11,042 nucleotides of DNA from Wukongarchaeum sp048886645 (GTDB lineage Archaea; Asgardarchaeota; Wukongarchaeia; Wukongarchaeales; Wukongarchaeaceae): assembly GCA_048886645.1 (NCBI GenBank), contig JBHLKN010000065.1, positions 1-11,042 of the forward strand, read 5' to 3'. The position numbers and the translations under genes were made by a program. Under the pieces are notes generated by a model. The model was not told the origin of the DNA. It was given only the letters and a program-made list of their open reading frames with translations, and ran no database searches. This document shows positions 6,402-11,042 of this stretch, piece after piece (position 1 is the stretch's first letter; every line of letters begins with the position of its first letter).

Positions 6402-6971
6402 TCATAGTTGCCCCCTGTAATAACGTGTTGCGGCACATCCTACGCATTTATTGTTTTCAAATCTTTCACAAGTTACGCAATAAACACCGCAAGGGCTTTT
6501 ATCTAAGTCTTTATAGCATAAGCCTTCTCTTATTGGGAGAAAGGGTGAGTAGAAGACCTCGCCTATTGGGTAAAATTCAGAGCGCCGGACACCTTCCTGG
6601 CTTCTAATAGAACATTTCTCAACGGATATACTTTCAAGCGTATCTTTGTCTTCTGCAAATACTAGGGCTATTAGGTTATATCCACTAAGGGTAGTAAAAG
6701 AATGGATTATCCTTGGACATTTTTCAAATTTTTTAAAAATTCCACTTAATTTTTTAGCACTTTCCACTTCTAGGAAAACAAGGGCAAGATATAGTTTGAG
6801 TTCTTTTACATTAAGAAGGGCTGTGGTTTTGATTAATTGTTTTTTTATAAGTTTGTCCAATCTTTTTTTTGCACCCATTGTCGTGTATCCAATGATTTCT
6901 CCGATTTCGTTGTAGGATTTTCGCGCGTTTTTTATAAGTTCTTTAATTATTTCCCTGTCGATTTTATCCAT
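6402..6971 (-). CDS. Lrp/AsnC-like transcriptional regulator with C-terminal cysteine cluster
   Basis: The N-terminus MDKIDREIIKELIKNARKS, with the helix-turn-helix to about residue 48 (SYNEIGEIIGYTTMGAKKRLDKLIKKQLI), is typical of Lrp/AsnC winged-helix regulators. The middle (about 53-115) resembles the ligand-binding half of the family. The unusual part is the tail: C161-x3-C165-x2-C168-x7-C176-x2-C179, which could hold zinc or an iron-sulfur cluster. At 189 residues the protein is longer than a plain Lrp (about 150) because of this tail. The start at 6969-6971 has GGGATGA 4 bases upstream. It is divergent from the NifX-like gene, and a 27-bp inverted repeat covers its own predicted TATA box, so autoregulation and control of the NifX-like gene are likely (inference). 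Confidence 0.82.
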   Translation of the reverse strand: MDKIDREIIKELIKNARKSYNEIGEIIGYTTMGAKKRLDKLIKKQLIKTTALLNVKELKLYLALVFLEVESAKKLSGIFKKFEKCPRIIHSFTTLSGYNLIALVFAEDKDTLESISVEKCSIRSQEGVRRSEFYPIGEVFYSPFLPIREGLCYKDLDKSPCGVYCVTCERFENNKCVGCAATRYYRGQL

Positions 6972-6992
6972 TTTTCATCCCTGTTTAAAAAA

Positions 6993-7019
6993 TAAACGAA
7001 TATTATTTAAATTGGTTTA
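6993..7019 (-). promoter_or_regulatory. Promoter and inverted-repeat operator of the Lrp-like gene
   Basis: TAAACGAAT (6993-7001) and ATTGGTTTA (7011-7019) form an inverted repeat with 8 of 9 positions matching and a 9-base spacer. On the minus strand the spacer region reads ATTTAAATAATA, a TATA-like element about 34 bases before the Lrp-like ATG. A dimeric regulator bound here would block that promoter. Confidence 0.4.
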
Positions 7020-7030
7020 TCTCCTAATCC

Positions 7031-7074
7031 ATATAAACTTTTTAAACTGAAATCATAAACTAACCACAGAGGTG
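7031..7074 (+). promoter_or_regulatory. TATA box and ribosome binding site of the NifX-like gene
   Basis: ATATAAAC at 7031-7038 is a TATA-like element that would place a transcript start near 7060. AGAGGTGA at 7067-7074 is a strong ribosome binding site 8 bases before ATG 7083, the same sequence and spacing as for the DUF5320 gene. Confidence 0.4.
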
Positions 7075-7082
7075 AAGAACAC

Positions 7083-7457
7083 ATGGTAAAAATAGTGATA
7101 CCAGTAGATGTAAACGATACTGATAAAGCCAAAATATTCCCCCATTTTGGAAAAGCTCCTTTCTTCGCCAATGTAGAGATATCTGGCGAAGGAAAAGTTG
7201 AAAAAATAACCTATATGGAGAACAAAGGCCACCACTTTGGAGGTAAAGGACACCCCGGTCTCATAATTGCTGAAAGTGGGGCAAATGCATTAATTGTTAG
7301 AAACATGGGATCCCGCGGAATAAATGTAATGAAAAGCTGTGGAATAAAAGTATTAACATGCAGGTCACAAACCCTAAAAGAAGCCATAAATGAATTCCTA
7401 AAAAACGAAGCCATACCCTTAAAAAAGCCCTGTGAAGAAGCCGAACAGTCCTCCTAA
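7083..7457 (+). CDS. NifX/NafY-like dinitrogenase iron-molybdenum cofactor family protein (PF02579)
   Basis: A 124-residue cytoplasmic protein of the NifB-C-terminal/NifX/NafY family, whose members bind or carry metal clusters. It shows KIVIPVDVND at the start, KIFPHFGKAPFFANVEI (the conserved HFG with its aromatic neighbours), the middle NKGHHFGGKGHPGLIIAESGANALIVRNMGSRG, and then MKSCGIKVLTCRSQTLKEAINEFL. The short C-terminal tail has one more Cys (EAEQSS end). No nitrogenase gene is in the window, so a nitrogen-fixation role is not supported. In archaea this family often occurs with DUF134, DUF5320 and Mrp/NBP35-type ATPases, suggesting general metal-cluster handling. It is divergent from the Cys-rich Lrp-like gene, the likely regulator. 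Confidence 0.9.
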   Translation: MVKIVIPVDVNDTDKAKIFPHFGKAPFFANVEISGEGKVEKITYMENKGHHFGGKGHPGLIIAESGANALIVRNMGSRGINVMKSCGIKVLTCRSQTLKEAINEFLKNEAIPLKKPCEEAEQSS

Positions 7458-7470
7458 AGCTAACCTCCTC

Positions 7471-7513
7471 AAAATAAAAAATTAGCAAGGTCCCCCGTTG
7501 AAATGGGAGGGAG
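7471..7513 (-). terminator. Terminator after ecfT
   Basis: Read on the minus strand, a C-rich arm and a G-rich arm (TCCC...GGGA around 7491-7512) can form a short imperfect stem. It is followed after about ten bases by TTTTTTATTTT (7481 down to 7471). The region is convergent with the NifX-like gene. Confidence 0.4.
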
Positions 7514-7518
7514 AGAAC

Positions 7519-8325
7519 TCAAATATGATTTTTTATCTCATACTTTTGAGGTATTTTCCAATCAAACCATGAAGGTAGAGGTAATTCTGAGATAAACAAA
7601 TGTACAATTAAGATAAACGTTATCATTAATAGAATAACTGTAATAAAATAGTCAATCGGTCTATATTTCTCATCAGTAAGGCTCGTTCTCTCTTTAGTAG
7701 CCTTCCACCCCCTTGACTCCATAGCTTCAGCCATATTATGAGCTCTTCTAATACTGTTAGTAAATAAAGGTACTAGGATAGGCAGAATTTTTTTAGTCCG
7801 TTGTATCAAGCCTCCCTTTTCAAGCTCTAAACCCCGTGCTTTTTGAGCATCAATGATTTTCTCTCCCTCCATAGCTACCGTAGGAATAAACCTAAAAGCT
7901 GTGGATATCGCCCAGCAAAACTCAAAAGGAAAATGAAGCTTCCTTAAAGCTAAAGCCAAGCGATCAGGATCAGTCGTGCTAAAAAAAATCCCAAAAACAG
8001 CAGTGAGCACAACCAACCTTAAAGCCATAGCCACGCCAAAATTGGTTGCATGAGGCCCAGGTATCAAAAAACTATCAATAACAATTATAAGAACAATAAA
8101 AATACTCAAAAATTTCATAGTCCGCAACCAAGAATGCATAATCTTAGCAGCAATCACAATAGGAATAATCAAAAGAAGTAGAATCAAATGAGGAATAATC
8201 TCGCCAAAAGCCATACTAATAAAAATAACAACAATCGTGAAAAGCATCTTAGTCCTCGGATCCAACCTATGAACAGGCGAATCAACGCTTGAAAGCTTAA
8301 ACATATCAAAAAAAGACCTTCTCAT
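7519..8325 (-). CDS. ecfT: ECF transporter T component (EcfT/CbiQ family)
   Basis: EcfT is the membrane scaffold of energy-coupling-factor importers; it joins the two ATPases to the substrate-binding S component. The 268-residue protein has HRLDPRTKML at residues 19-28, typical of the family start, and about five hydrophobic helices (about 28-60, 70-90, 95-117, 137-152 and 226-246). It has both coupling motifs that contact the ATPases: QKARGLELEKGG with A-R-G at 163-165, and MAEAMESRGW with S-R-G at 204-206. It therefore looks intact. No EcfA ATPase is in the window. An S component lies about 1.3 kb away on the other strand with a surface protein gene between them, so this T protein may be dedicated to it or shared among several S components. 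A TATA box about 27 bases before the ATG suggests a leaderless transcript. Confidence 0.92.
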   Translation of the reverse strand: MRRSFFDMFKLSSVDSPVHRLDPRTKMLFTIVVIFISMAFGEIIPHLILLLLIIPIVIAAKIMHSWLRTMKFLSIFIVLIIVIDSFLIPGPHATNFGVAMALRLVVLTAVFGIFFSTTDPDRLALALRKLHFPFEFCWAISTAFRFIPTVAMEGEKIIDAQKARGLELEKGGLIQRTKKILPILVPLFTNSIRRAHNMAEAMESRGWKATKERTSLTDEKYRPIDYFITVILLMITFILIVHLFISELPLPSWFDWKIPQKYEIKNHI

Positions 8326-8347
8326 CCTCTACCACAACGCTAAAAAC

Positions 8348-8356
8348 CTTTAAATA
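8348..8356 (-). promoter_or_regulatory. TATA box of ecfT
   Basis: On the minus strand TATTTAAAG lies about 27 bases before the ATG at 8325, the spacing at which transcription would start on or next to the start codon. No good ribosome binding site is seen, only the weak AGAGG directly before the ATG, so the message may be leaderless. Confidence 0.4.
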
Positions 8357-8489
8357 CCTCCAGAAATAAATAATCTAGATTTTTTTCCTCTCGATGAACA
8401 ATCTTTCAGCTTAATATTTTTTATTATTTTAGTAGTTTTTGTTTATTGCCAGCTACTATTCTTTCTTTATCGTTTCTCTTTTCAGCTCA

Positions 8490-8570
8490 AATATTTAAAA
8501 TTTGCACTAAATGTAGGAAAGAAAACCTAAAAAAATAAAAGTTTCTATTAAATGTAGGAAAGAAAACCTA
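8490..8570 (+). promoter_or_regulatory. Promoter with two 16-bp palindromes upstream of the surface protein gene
   Basis: TATTTAAA at 8492-8499 is a TATA box preceded by CTCAAA. Two identical palindromes TAGGAAAGAAAACCTA lie at 8514-8529 and 8555-8570. The first falls where transcription should begin, the second 41 bases downstream. Both sit in an exact 26-base direct repeat (8508-8533 and 8549-8574). These share the TAGG-N8-CCTA form with the sites before 9678 and 10465 and are probable repressor sites. Confidence 0.6.
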
Positions 8571-8574
8571 AAAA
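8508..8574 (+). repeat. 26-base direct repeat, two copies 41 bp apart
   Basis: Positions 8508-8533 and 8549-8574 are identical. Each copy starts TAAATGTAGG, contains the palindrome and ends CCTAAAAA. The 15 bases between them differ from the repeat and are AT-rich. The flanks of the palindrome are also conserved, which is more than a binding site needs and suggests a recent local duplication. Confidence 0.8.
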
Positions 8575-8621
8575 CAAAAAGATAATCTTCCTAATCCCAC
8601 CAATATCAAAGTGATCCGATC

Positions 8622-9443
8622 ATGAAAAAAAATAAACGCCAAATAACTCTTAATCTTTTCATGGTAATGGTTCTTCTAATCCCAACCCTTGCTCTTTTCA
8701 CCTTTAATTCTTCTATCACTAATGTTTATGCAAACTCAATTTGGGGGACAAATGTTAATCCTGGTTCAAGTTACGAATGGTCAGTTATTTCAGCTTCAGG
8801 TTATGAAAACTACTCTTGGATACAACCAATATCTCCAACATCGGCAAACATAACCACTGGAATCTCAATTACTGAAAGCGATATTCTTAACCTAACAATC
8901 AAATCTCTCAACACAGAATTAGAAGGAATTCTCACCATAAAAGCCTCTAATAACACTATTCTAACAGTTCTAAATCCTATAACAAGCTTTTCTATTATGG
9001 ATAATTTTGCCCTCAACATAGGCAATTTCAAACTAGGAATAGTTATCCCCCCACAATGGGAAAATCTAAAAAATGAAGCCAAATCTCCAGGTTACGGCTT
9101 CCCCCCAGTAAATTACTCAGAGTTCTCATGGCAGGAATTCAACATTACAAGAAAAGCTATAAAATTCTCATTCGACTACTGGAGTGAAAACAAAACTTAT
9201 GGACACAACGTAATGATGATCTTTGATAAGTCTACAGGTGTCCTTCTCCATGGTTACAGCAAATTCTCCGTTCCAGGAATAACACAAATAGAGTTGAAAA
9301 TAACGAAAGATACCCTTGAAAACCTACCAAAAGAAGAAAACAACAATAACATACCATGGGCAATCATACTTGCAACCATCCTCATAATAATAGCACTGCT
9401 TATCTCCTCAAAAATCGTTAAACCCCCTTCCCAAGAAGGTTAA
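8622..9443 (+). CDS. Exported protein anchored by a C-terminal membrane helix, function unknown
   Basis: I do not recognise the family of this 273-residue protein. It has a Sec-type signal peptide (MKKNKRQ, then a hydrophobic stretch at about 10-28, possible cleavage after VYANS). A roughly 210-residue extracytoplasmic part is rich in Asn, Ser, Thr and aromatic residues and has many N-x-S/T glycosylation sequons. A membrane helix follows at about 245-265 and a short tail SKIVKPPSQEG. The start is well supported by GTGATCC (8611-8617), an exact match to the archaeal anti-Shine-Dalgarno sequence. It lies between the T and S components of an ECF transporter and carries the same operator type as the S component and DUF4430 genes. 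It may therefore be a surface receptor or accessory for that uptake system (inference). Confidence 0.8.
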   Translation: MKKNKRQITLNLFMVMVLLIPTLALFTFNSSITNVYANSIWGTNVNPGSSYEWSVISASGYENYSWIQPISPTSANITTGISITESDILNLTIKSLNTELEGILTIKASNNTILTVLNPITSFSIMDNFALNIGNFKLGIVIPPQWENLKNEAKSPGYGFPPVNYSEFSWQEFNITRKAIKFSFDYWSENKTYGHNVMMIFDKSTGVLLHGYSKFSVPGITQIELKITKDTLENLPKEENNNNIPWAIILATILIIIALLISSKIVKPPSQEG

Positions 9444-9514
9444 AAAAGGTAGAAAAACTTTAAAATTTCTTCTTACACCCGTTTTATGGTTTTATTTACT
9501 TGATGTTTTAGCTT

Positions 9515-9543
9515 TTAATTTTCCTCTTTTTTCCTAGTTTTAT
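9515..9543 (+). terminator. T-rich terminator region after the surface protein gene
   Basis: A run of T-tracts (TTTTAATTTTCC, CTTTTTTCC, AGTTTTATT) lies about 75-100 bases after the stop at 9443 and before the next promoter. No hairpin is seen at this place. A CCTTC-CCAA-GAAGG hairpin at 9426-9439 overlaps the end of the coding region but has no T-tract after it. Confidence 0.3.
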
Positions 9544-9546
9544 TAC

Positions 9547-9666
9547 ACCGAAAGATTTAATTAGGATATTTTTCCTATCAACTTTGACTGTAGCCAATAA
9601 TAGGTTAATAAACCTATAATCAGAATAGCAGTAGGTTGAAAAACCTGTAAAAAATAAAGAAAGGTG
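9547..9666 (+). promoter_or_regulatory. Promoter with three 16-bp palindromes upstream of the ECF S component gene
   Basis: CCGAAAG followed by ATTTAATT (9555-9562) looks like a BRE/TATA pair. Three palindromes follow: TAGGATATTTTTCCTA (9562-9577), TAGGTTAATAAACCTA (9601-9616) and TAGGTTGAAAAACCTG (9632-9647). A half-site AACCTA at 9672-9677 touches the ATG. Start-to-start spacing is 39 and 31 bases. AAAGGTG at 9660-9666 is a possible ribosome binding site, 11 bases before ATG 9678. Confidence 0.6.
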
Positions 9667-9677
9667 TGTTAAACCTA

Positions 9678-10259
9678 ATGGACACAAAAGAACTCACAAC
9701 AGCTATAACTTTATCTTCTATGGCTGTTGCTGCAACATTGATTCTTATTTTTCTTCCTAACGTTGAACTTATAACTTTCACGTGTTTTATCGCTGGAATA
9801 CTATTCGGTTGGAGGGTTGGAATCTTTACAGCAGCTCTAACGGCAACAATTTTCGAAATTGCAGTAACCGCAATTTTAGGAAGTAGCGGGATAATCTTCC
9901 CCTTTAAAGTAATCTCCTATTGCATAGCCGCTCTCTTCGGTGCTTTCTGCGGTAAATATTTCTGGAAACTTAAAAGGCGCGATTTCATGATAATGGGCGC
10001 TTTTGTCACCCTTATCTTTGATATATTAACAACAATAGGAATGCTCTTCATCCTATCTCAACCTCTAAGTTCTCTCCCATATTATTTACTATTTGGAACA
10101 CCCTTTTATATTGTCCATCAGGTATCAAATGCCATTCTTTTTGGTTTCACTCGTGACATTGTGATTGCTTTAGATAAGGTTGGATTAGAAGCAAAAACGA
10201 TCATTGAAGCACCGCAAAAAGTGCCAAGTCCTGCAACACCGCAAATAAGCACAACTTAA
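9678..10259 (+). CDS. ECF transporter S component (substrate-binding membrane protein)
   Basis: S components bind a vitamin or metal complex in the membrane and deliver it through EcfT and the EcfA ATPases. The 193-residue protein has five or six hydrophobic helices: about 9-26, 31-45, 46-68, 74-92, 103-127 and 133-157. The stretch LITFTCFIAGILFGWRVGIFTAALTATIFEI is the typical second/third helix pattern of ECF S proteins. The small-residue patch in helix 1 (SSMAVAAT) resembles the place where these proteins contact EcfT. A cytoplasmic Pro/Thr-rich tail follows residue 160. ATG 9678 gives MDTKELTTAI; a GTG at 9666 would add only four residues. The substrate cannot be read from the sequence. 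The DUF4430 gene downstream and the EcfT gene nearby support an uptake role, with a corrinoid or its precursor as leading guess. Confidence 0.8.
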   Translation: MDTKELTTAITLSSMAVAATLILIFLPNVELITFTCFIAGILFGWRVGIFTAALTATIFEIAVTAILGSSGIIFPFKVISYCIAALFGAFCGKYFWKLKRRDFMIMGAFVTLIFDILTTIGMLFILSQPLSSLPYYLLFGTPFYIVHQVSNAILFGFTRDIVIALDKVGLEAKTIIEAPQKVPSPATPQISTT

Positions 10260-10267
10260 TTTAGAAA

Positions 10268-10313
10268 ATTTATTTCTTTTCTTCCTAATTTTTCTGTGAA
10301 TTTTTATGTTAAG
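10268..10313 (+). terminator. T-rich terminator region after the S component gene
   Basis: The bases after the stop at 10259 contain repeated T-tracts (TTTATTTCTTTTC, AATTTTTCTG, AATTTTTATG) and no hairpin. The following gene has its own promoter and operators, which fits termination here. Confidence 0.3.
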
Positions 10314-10318
10314 TTTTA

Positions 10319-10391
10319 CGAAAAATTTTTAAAGTAGGTATATTTTCCTATTGAGCAAGCCATAGTTTTATAACATAGGTTAATTAACCTA
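10319..10391 (+). promoter_or_regulatory. Promoter with two 16-bp palindromes upstream of the DUF4430 gene
   Basis: CGAAAAA followed by TTTTTAAA (10326-10333) is a BRE/TATA-like pair. TAGGTATATTTTCCTA (10335-10350) starts one base after the TATA box. The perfect palindrome TAGGTTAATTAACCTA (10376-10391) starts 41 bases further on. A repressor on the first site would block TFB/TBP or polymerase. Confidence 0.6.
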
Positions 10392-10464
10392 CTAATATCC
10401 TCCTTAAAAAGCACATAAAAAGGGGCTGATAAAAATTTCAGAAACAACTCAAACGAATGGATCA

Positions 10465-10962
10465 ATGTTACCTTTCAAACTGATCACTATAATAACAATT
10501 ATCATCATCGGATCTATGGTTGGGTATTATTACATCGAAGAAGAAGGCACTGTTGGTGGCAGTGACGAAGAATTTCCCGAAAATGGATTCGTTGTATTAG
10601 TGATTGACTATGGTAATCATCATGATGAACGGAATACAGAAACTCACAACATAACAAAACATTGGATTAACACAACAATAAACTACAATAATGGAACATC
10701 AAAATCAGAAAATATAACAATGGATACAGGATTATCAGAGGATTCGACAGTTTTTTACGTGCTTGATCTAGTGGCAGAAATTGAAACTGGATTGTACGGT
10801 GGAAGTTATGTCTCAGGCATAAACGGTGTAGAAGATGAAGGTCGAGAAGGAAATTGGTCATGGCTCTATTATGTTAACAATCGTCAAGCTCCTGTTGCTG
10901 CAACTAGTTACAAGGTTTCTAATGGAGACTTAATCGAATGGATATACTCGGAATGGCGATAA
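10465..10962 (+). CDS. Membrane-anchored DUF4430 (transcobalamin-like domain) surface protein
   Basis: The 165-residue protein has an N-terminal hydrophobic anchor or signal (about residues 5-23), an acidic linker, and a DUF4430-like domain from about residue 40 to the end. The diagnostic part is the C-terminal EGNWSWLYYVNN (W131, W133), then APVAATSYKVSNGDLIEWIYS. This is the pattern of the small beta domain that ends transcobalamin and intrinsic factor, and is common in prokaryotic surface proteins near ECF S components. Several N-x-S/T sequons fit an exported, glycosylated protein. The probable role is to capture a corrinoid or similar ligand outside the cell and hand it to the S component (inference). 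ATG 10465 has no clear ribosome binding site. The frame is open back to 10408, so a non-ATG start behind AGGGGCTGAT (10421-10430) is possible. Confidence 0.82.
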   Translation: MLPFKLITIITIIIIGSMVGYYYIEEEGTVGGSDEEFPENGFVVLVIDYGNHHDERNTETHNITKHWINTTINYNNGTSKSENITMDTGLSEDSTVFYVLDLVAEIETGLYGGSYVSGINGVEDEGREGNWSWLYYVNNRQAPVAATSYKVSNGDLIEWIYSEWR

Positions 10963-10983
10963 AAAGACATGCAAAATAGAAAA

Positions 10984-11010
10984 GGAGGAATCCAAAAAAT
11001 AGAAAGGAGA
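10984..11010 (+). promoter_or_regulatory. Two purine-rich ribosome-binding-type sequences before the last gene
   Basis: GGAGGAATCC at 10984-10993 closely resembles the full archaeal Shine-Dalgarno sequence but is 25 bases from the ATG. AAAGGAGA at 11003-11010 is correctly placed, 8 bases before ATG 11019. With only 56 bases between this gene and the DUF4430 stop, co-transcription is likely. Confidence 0.45.
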
Positions 11011-11018
11011 AATAATAC

Positions 11019-11042
11019 ATGAAAAACCGTTTTGGAATAGTT
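11019..11042 (+). CDS. 5' end of a gene cut by the window edge
   Basis: ATG 11019 begins an open frame, MKNRFGIV, that runs to the window end (8 codons). AAAGGAGA 8 bases upstream supports it as a true start. The basic start followed by hydrophobic residues could open a signal peptide or membrane helix, but eight residues are too few to say. It probably belongs to the same transcript as the DUF4430 gene. Confidence 0.5.

Noticed and set aside
6671..6686. TAGGTTATATCCACTA inside the Lrp-like gene as an operator
   Set aside because: The right arm is ACTA rather than CCTA and it is in coding sequence, so chance is the simplest explanation.
7083..7457. Evidence for nitrogen fixation from the NifX/NafY-like gene
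   Set aside because: The family is widespread in non-fixing archaea and bacteria; no nifH, nifD, nifK, nifE, nifN or nifB is present here.
7297..7488. Minus-strand open frames over the NifX-like gene
   Set aside because: They overlap a gene with clear family motifs and translate to Phe/Leu-rich sequence without recognisable features.
8508..8574. Two repeat units as the start of a CRISPR array
   Set aside because: There are only two copies, the gap is 15 AT-rich bases, too short for a spacer, and each unit carries a promoter-proximal palindrome found at other promoters.
9426..9439. CCTTC-CCAA-GAAGG hairpin at the end of the surface protein gene as a terminator
   Set aside because: It is followed by A-rich, not T-rich, sequence and overlaps the last codons.

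Overview
The window looks like chromosomal DNA of an AT-rich archaeon. The evidence is: archaeal BRE/TATA-type promoter elements (for example around 8490-8499, 9550-9562 and 10319-10333); Shine-Dalgarno stretches matching the archaeal GGAGGTGATCC type (GTGATCC just before 8622, AGAGGTGA before 5989 and 7083); frequent GTG/TTG starts; U-tract terminators; and families that are typically archaeal (the CobT-like UPF0284/TIGR00303 family, DUF134, DUF5320, the NifX/NafY-like family, ECF transporter parts). A bifunctional PurH in such a genome would fit Bathyarchaeia or a related Thermoproteota lineage. That taxonomic guess is inference; no rRNA is present.

Layout. 1-93: last 30 residues of a membrane-anchored protein, then a terminator. 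392-1948: PurH, the last two steps of IMP synthesis. 2153-3424: an alkaline-phosphatase-superfamily phosphodiesterase. 3502-4638 and 4680-5438: a closely spaced pair, the archaeal CobT-like phosphoribosyltransferase and a PurM/AIR-synthase-like protein. 5544-7457: a small redox/metal-flavoured cluster with DUF134 regulator (-), DUF5320 Trp-rich small protein (+), an Lrp/AsnC-like regulator with a five-cysteine tail (-) and a NifX/NafY-like protein (+). 7519-11042: an ECF-type uptake region with EcfT (-), a membrane-anchored surface protein of unknown function (+), an ECF S component (+), a DUF4430 surface protein (+) and the first 8 codons of another gene (+).

The most striking structure is a set of seven 16-bp palindromes of the form TAGG-N8-CCTA (best copy TAGGTTAATTAACCTA). 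They lie only in front of the three plus-strand genes at 8622, 9678 and 10465, two or three per promoter, spaced 41, 39/31 and 41 bp apart and placed at or just after the predicted TATA boxes. This looks like a local regulon controlled by one repressor. The half-site TAGGTT matches the DtxR/IdeR half-site, so a metal-sensing regulator is a reasonable guess.

Working model (inference): EcfT, the S component and the DUF4430 protein form a vitamin or metal-complex uptake system. DUF4430 is the transcobalamin-like C-terminal domain, and CobT-like and PurM-like genes lie a few kb away, so a corrinoid or its lower-ligand precursor is the leading substrate candidate. The ATPase (EcfA) is not in the window. 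No rRNA, tRNA, CRISPR array, insertion sequence or phage gene was seen.
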